Assembly (NCBI GenBank): GCA_025928415.1
Contig: JAICJK010000112.1
Span: forward strand, 1 to 7,362
Direction: 5' to 3'
Length of the DNA: 7,362 bases
Origin: Solirubrobacteraceae bacterium
GTDB lineage: Bacteria > Actinomycetota > Thermoleophilia > Solirubrobacterales > Solirubrobacteraceae
Of this stretch, positions 6,938-7,362 are shown one piece after another (positions within the stretch are counted from its first letter, which is position 1; each line of letters opens with the position of its first letter). The position numbers were made by a program, and so were the translations under genes. The notes under the pieces were generated by a model. The model was not told the DNA's origin. It did not search any database and was given only the letters and a program-made list of their open reading frames with translations.

Positions 6938-7362
6938 GCCTCGCCGCGCCCCTCCTCGCCGGCCAGCGCGATGTGCAGCCGGTCCAGCGCGACCGCGCAG
7001 CCGACCGCCGACATGGGGCGCCCGAACCGCGCCAGCAGGTCGTCGTAGCGGCCGCCGCCGCCCAGCGGCATCCCCTCGGCCGGGTCGTAGACCTCGAAGA
7101 CCGCGCCGGTGTAGTAGCTGAGGTCCCGCACGAGCCCGAGGTCGAAGATCAGGCGGCCGGCGACCTCCGGCCCGAGGGCGCGCTGCACCGCCCGCAGCCG
7201 CCCGACGGGCGCGTCGACGGCGTCGAGCACGTCGATGCCGCCGCGGACCTGGGGCACGCGCACGAGCAGGTCGGTCGCCTCGGCGCCGAGGTCGCGGGCG
7301 AGCACCTCGCGCTCCAGCCGGACGAAGTCGCGCCGAACGAGCGCCTCGAGCAGGACGGCCTG
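6934..7362 (-). CDS. hisZ: ATP phosphoribosyltransferase regulatory subunit HisZ, C-terminal part; N-terminus cut by the window
   Basis: The last 142 residues of a class II aminoacyl-tRNA-synthetase-like protein are visible. The block FDLGLVRDLSYYTGAVFEVY (73-92 of the visible part), GGGGRYDDLLARFGRP (101-116) and AVGCAVALDRLHIAL (119-133) is the histidine-binding core shared by HisZ and histidyl-tRNA synthetase. I call HisZ because the protein ends right after motif 3, with no anticodon-binding domain, because the motif reads LVRDLSYYTG instead of the HisS form LVRGLDYYTR, and because it sits directly before a short-form hisG, the known partner. HisZ does not aminoacylate tRNA; it activates HisG and carries the histidine feedback site. 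Its stop overlaps the hisG ATG in ATGA. The frame is open to the window edge, so the start and any operon promoter lie outside. Confidence 0.93.
   Translation of the reverse strand, partial: QAVLLEALVRRDFVRLEREVLARDLGAEATDLLVRVPQVRGGIDVLDAVDAPVGRLRAVQRALGPEVAGRLIFDLGLVRDLSYYTGAVFEVYDPAEGMPLGGGGRYDDLLARFGRPMSAVGCAVALDRLHIALAGEEGRGEA

Noticed and set aside
6934..7362. Histidyl-tRNA synthetase (hisS) for the right-edge gene
   Set aside because: The protein stops shortly after motif 3 with no anticodon-binding domain, motif residues fit HisZ better, and it overlaps a short-form hisG.

Overview
The window is very GC-rich (by eye well over 70 %, with G or C at most third codon positions) and carries compact, overlapping bacterial genes. 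Its main content is a histidine biosynthesis operon read leftward from the right edge: hisZ (5' end cut by the window), hisG, hisD, hisB, hisH, hisA and hisF. Base composition, protein style and gene order suggest an actinobacterium. The short HisG that needs a HisZ partner, and a HisA without the PriA arginine, point away from Streptomyces/Mycobacterium and towards a deep branch such as Thermoleophilia/Solirubrobacterales. That placement is inference, not shown by the sequence.

Layout. 1-680 (minus): N-terminal 226 residues of a tRNA nucleotidyltransferase (CCA-adding/poly(A) polymerase superfamily), running off the left edge. 681-758: a short divergent intergenic region with a TANNNT hexamer 8-9 nt before each start codon and a GC-rich dyad between them. 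759-2297 (plus): a membrane-anchored or secreted PQQ-like beta-propeller protein with about eight blades, an Arg-rich linker and a four-cysteine tail. 2298-2335: a 38-nt convergent gap. 2336-7362 (minus): the his operon.

The his genes cover most of the pathway: HisG/HisZ joins ATP and PRPP, HisA isomerises ProFAR, HisH and HisF form IGP synthase, HisB dehydrates IGP, and HisD makes the last two oxidations to histidine. hisI, hisE, hisC and the histidinol-phosphate phosphatase are not present here and must lie elsewhere. Almost every junction is a stop/start overlap (ATGA, GTGA, TTGA or 11 nt), so the genes are probably translated as a coupled series.

Nothing here looks like a mobile element, CRISPR array, RNA gene or new defence system. 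The least explained item is the propeller protein with its basic, twin-cysteine-pair tail. Smaller points are unusual residues in the nucleotidyltransferase metal motif and in HisH, and possible leaderless divergent promoters.
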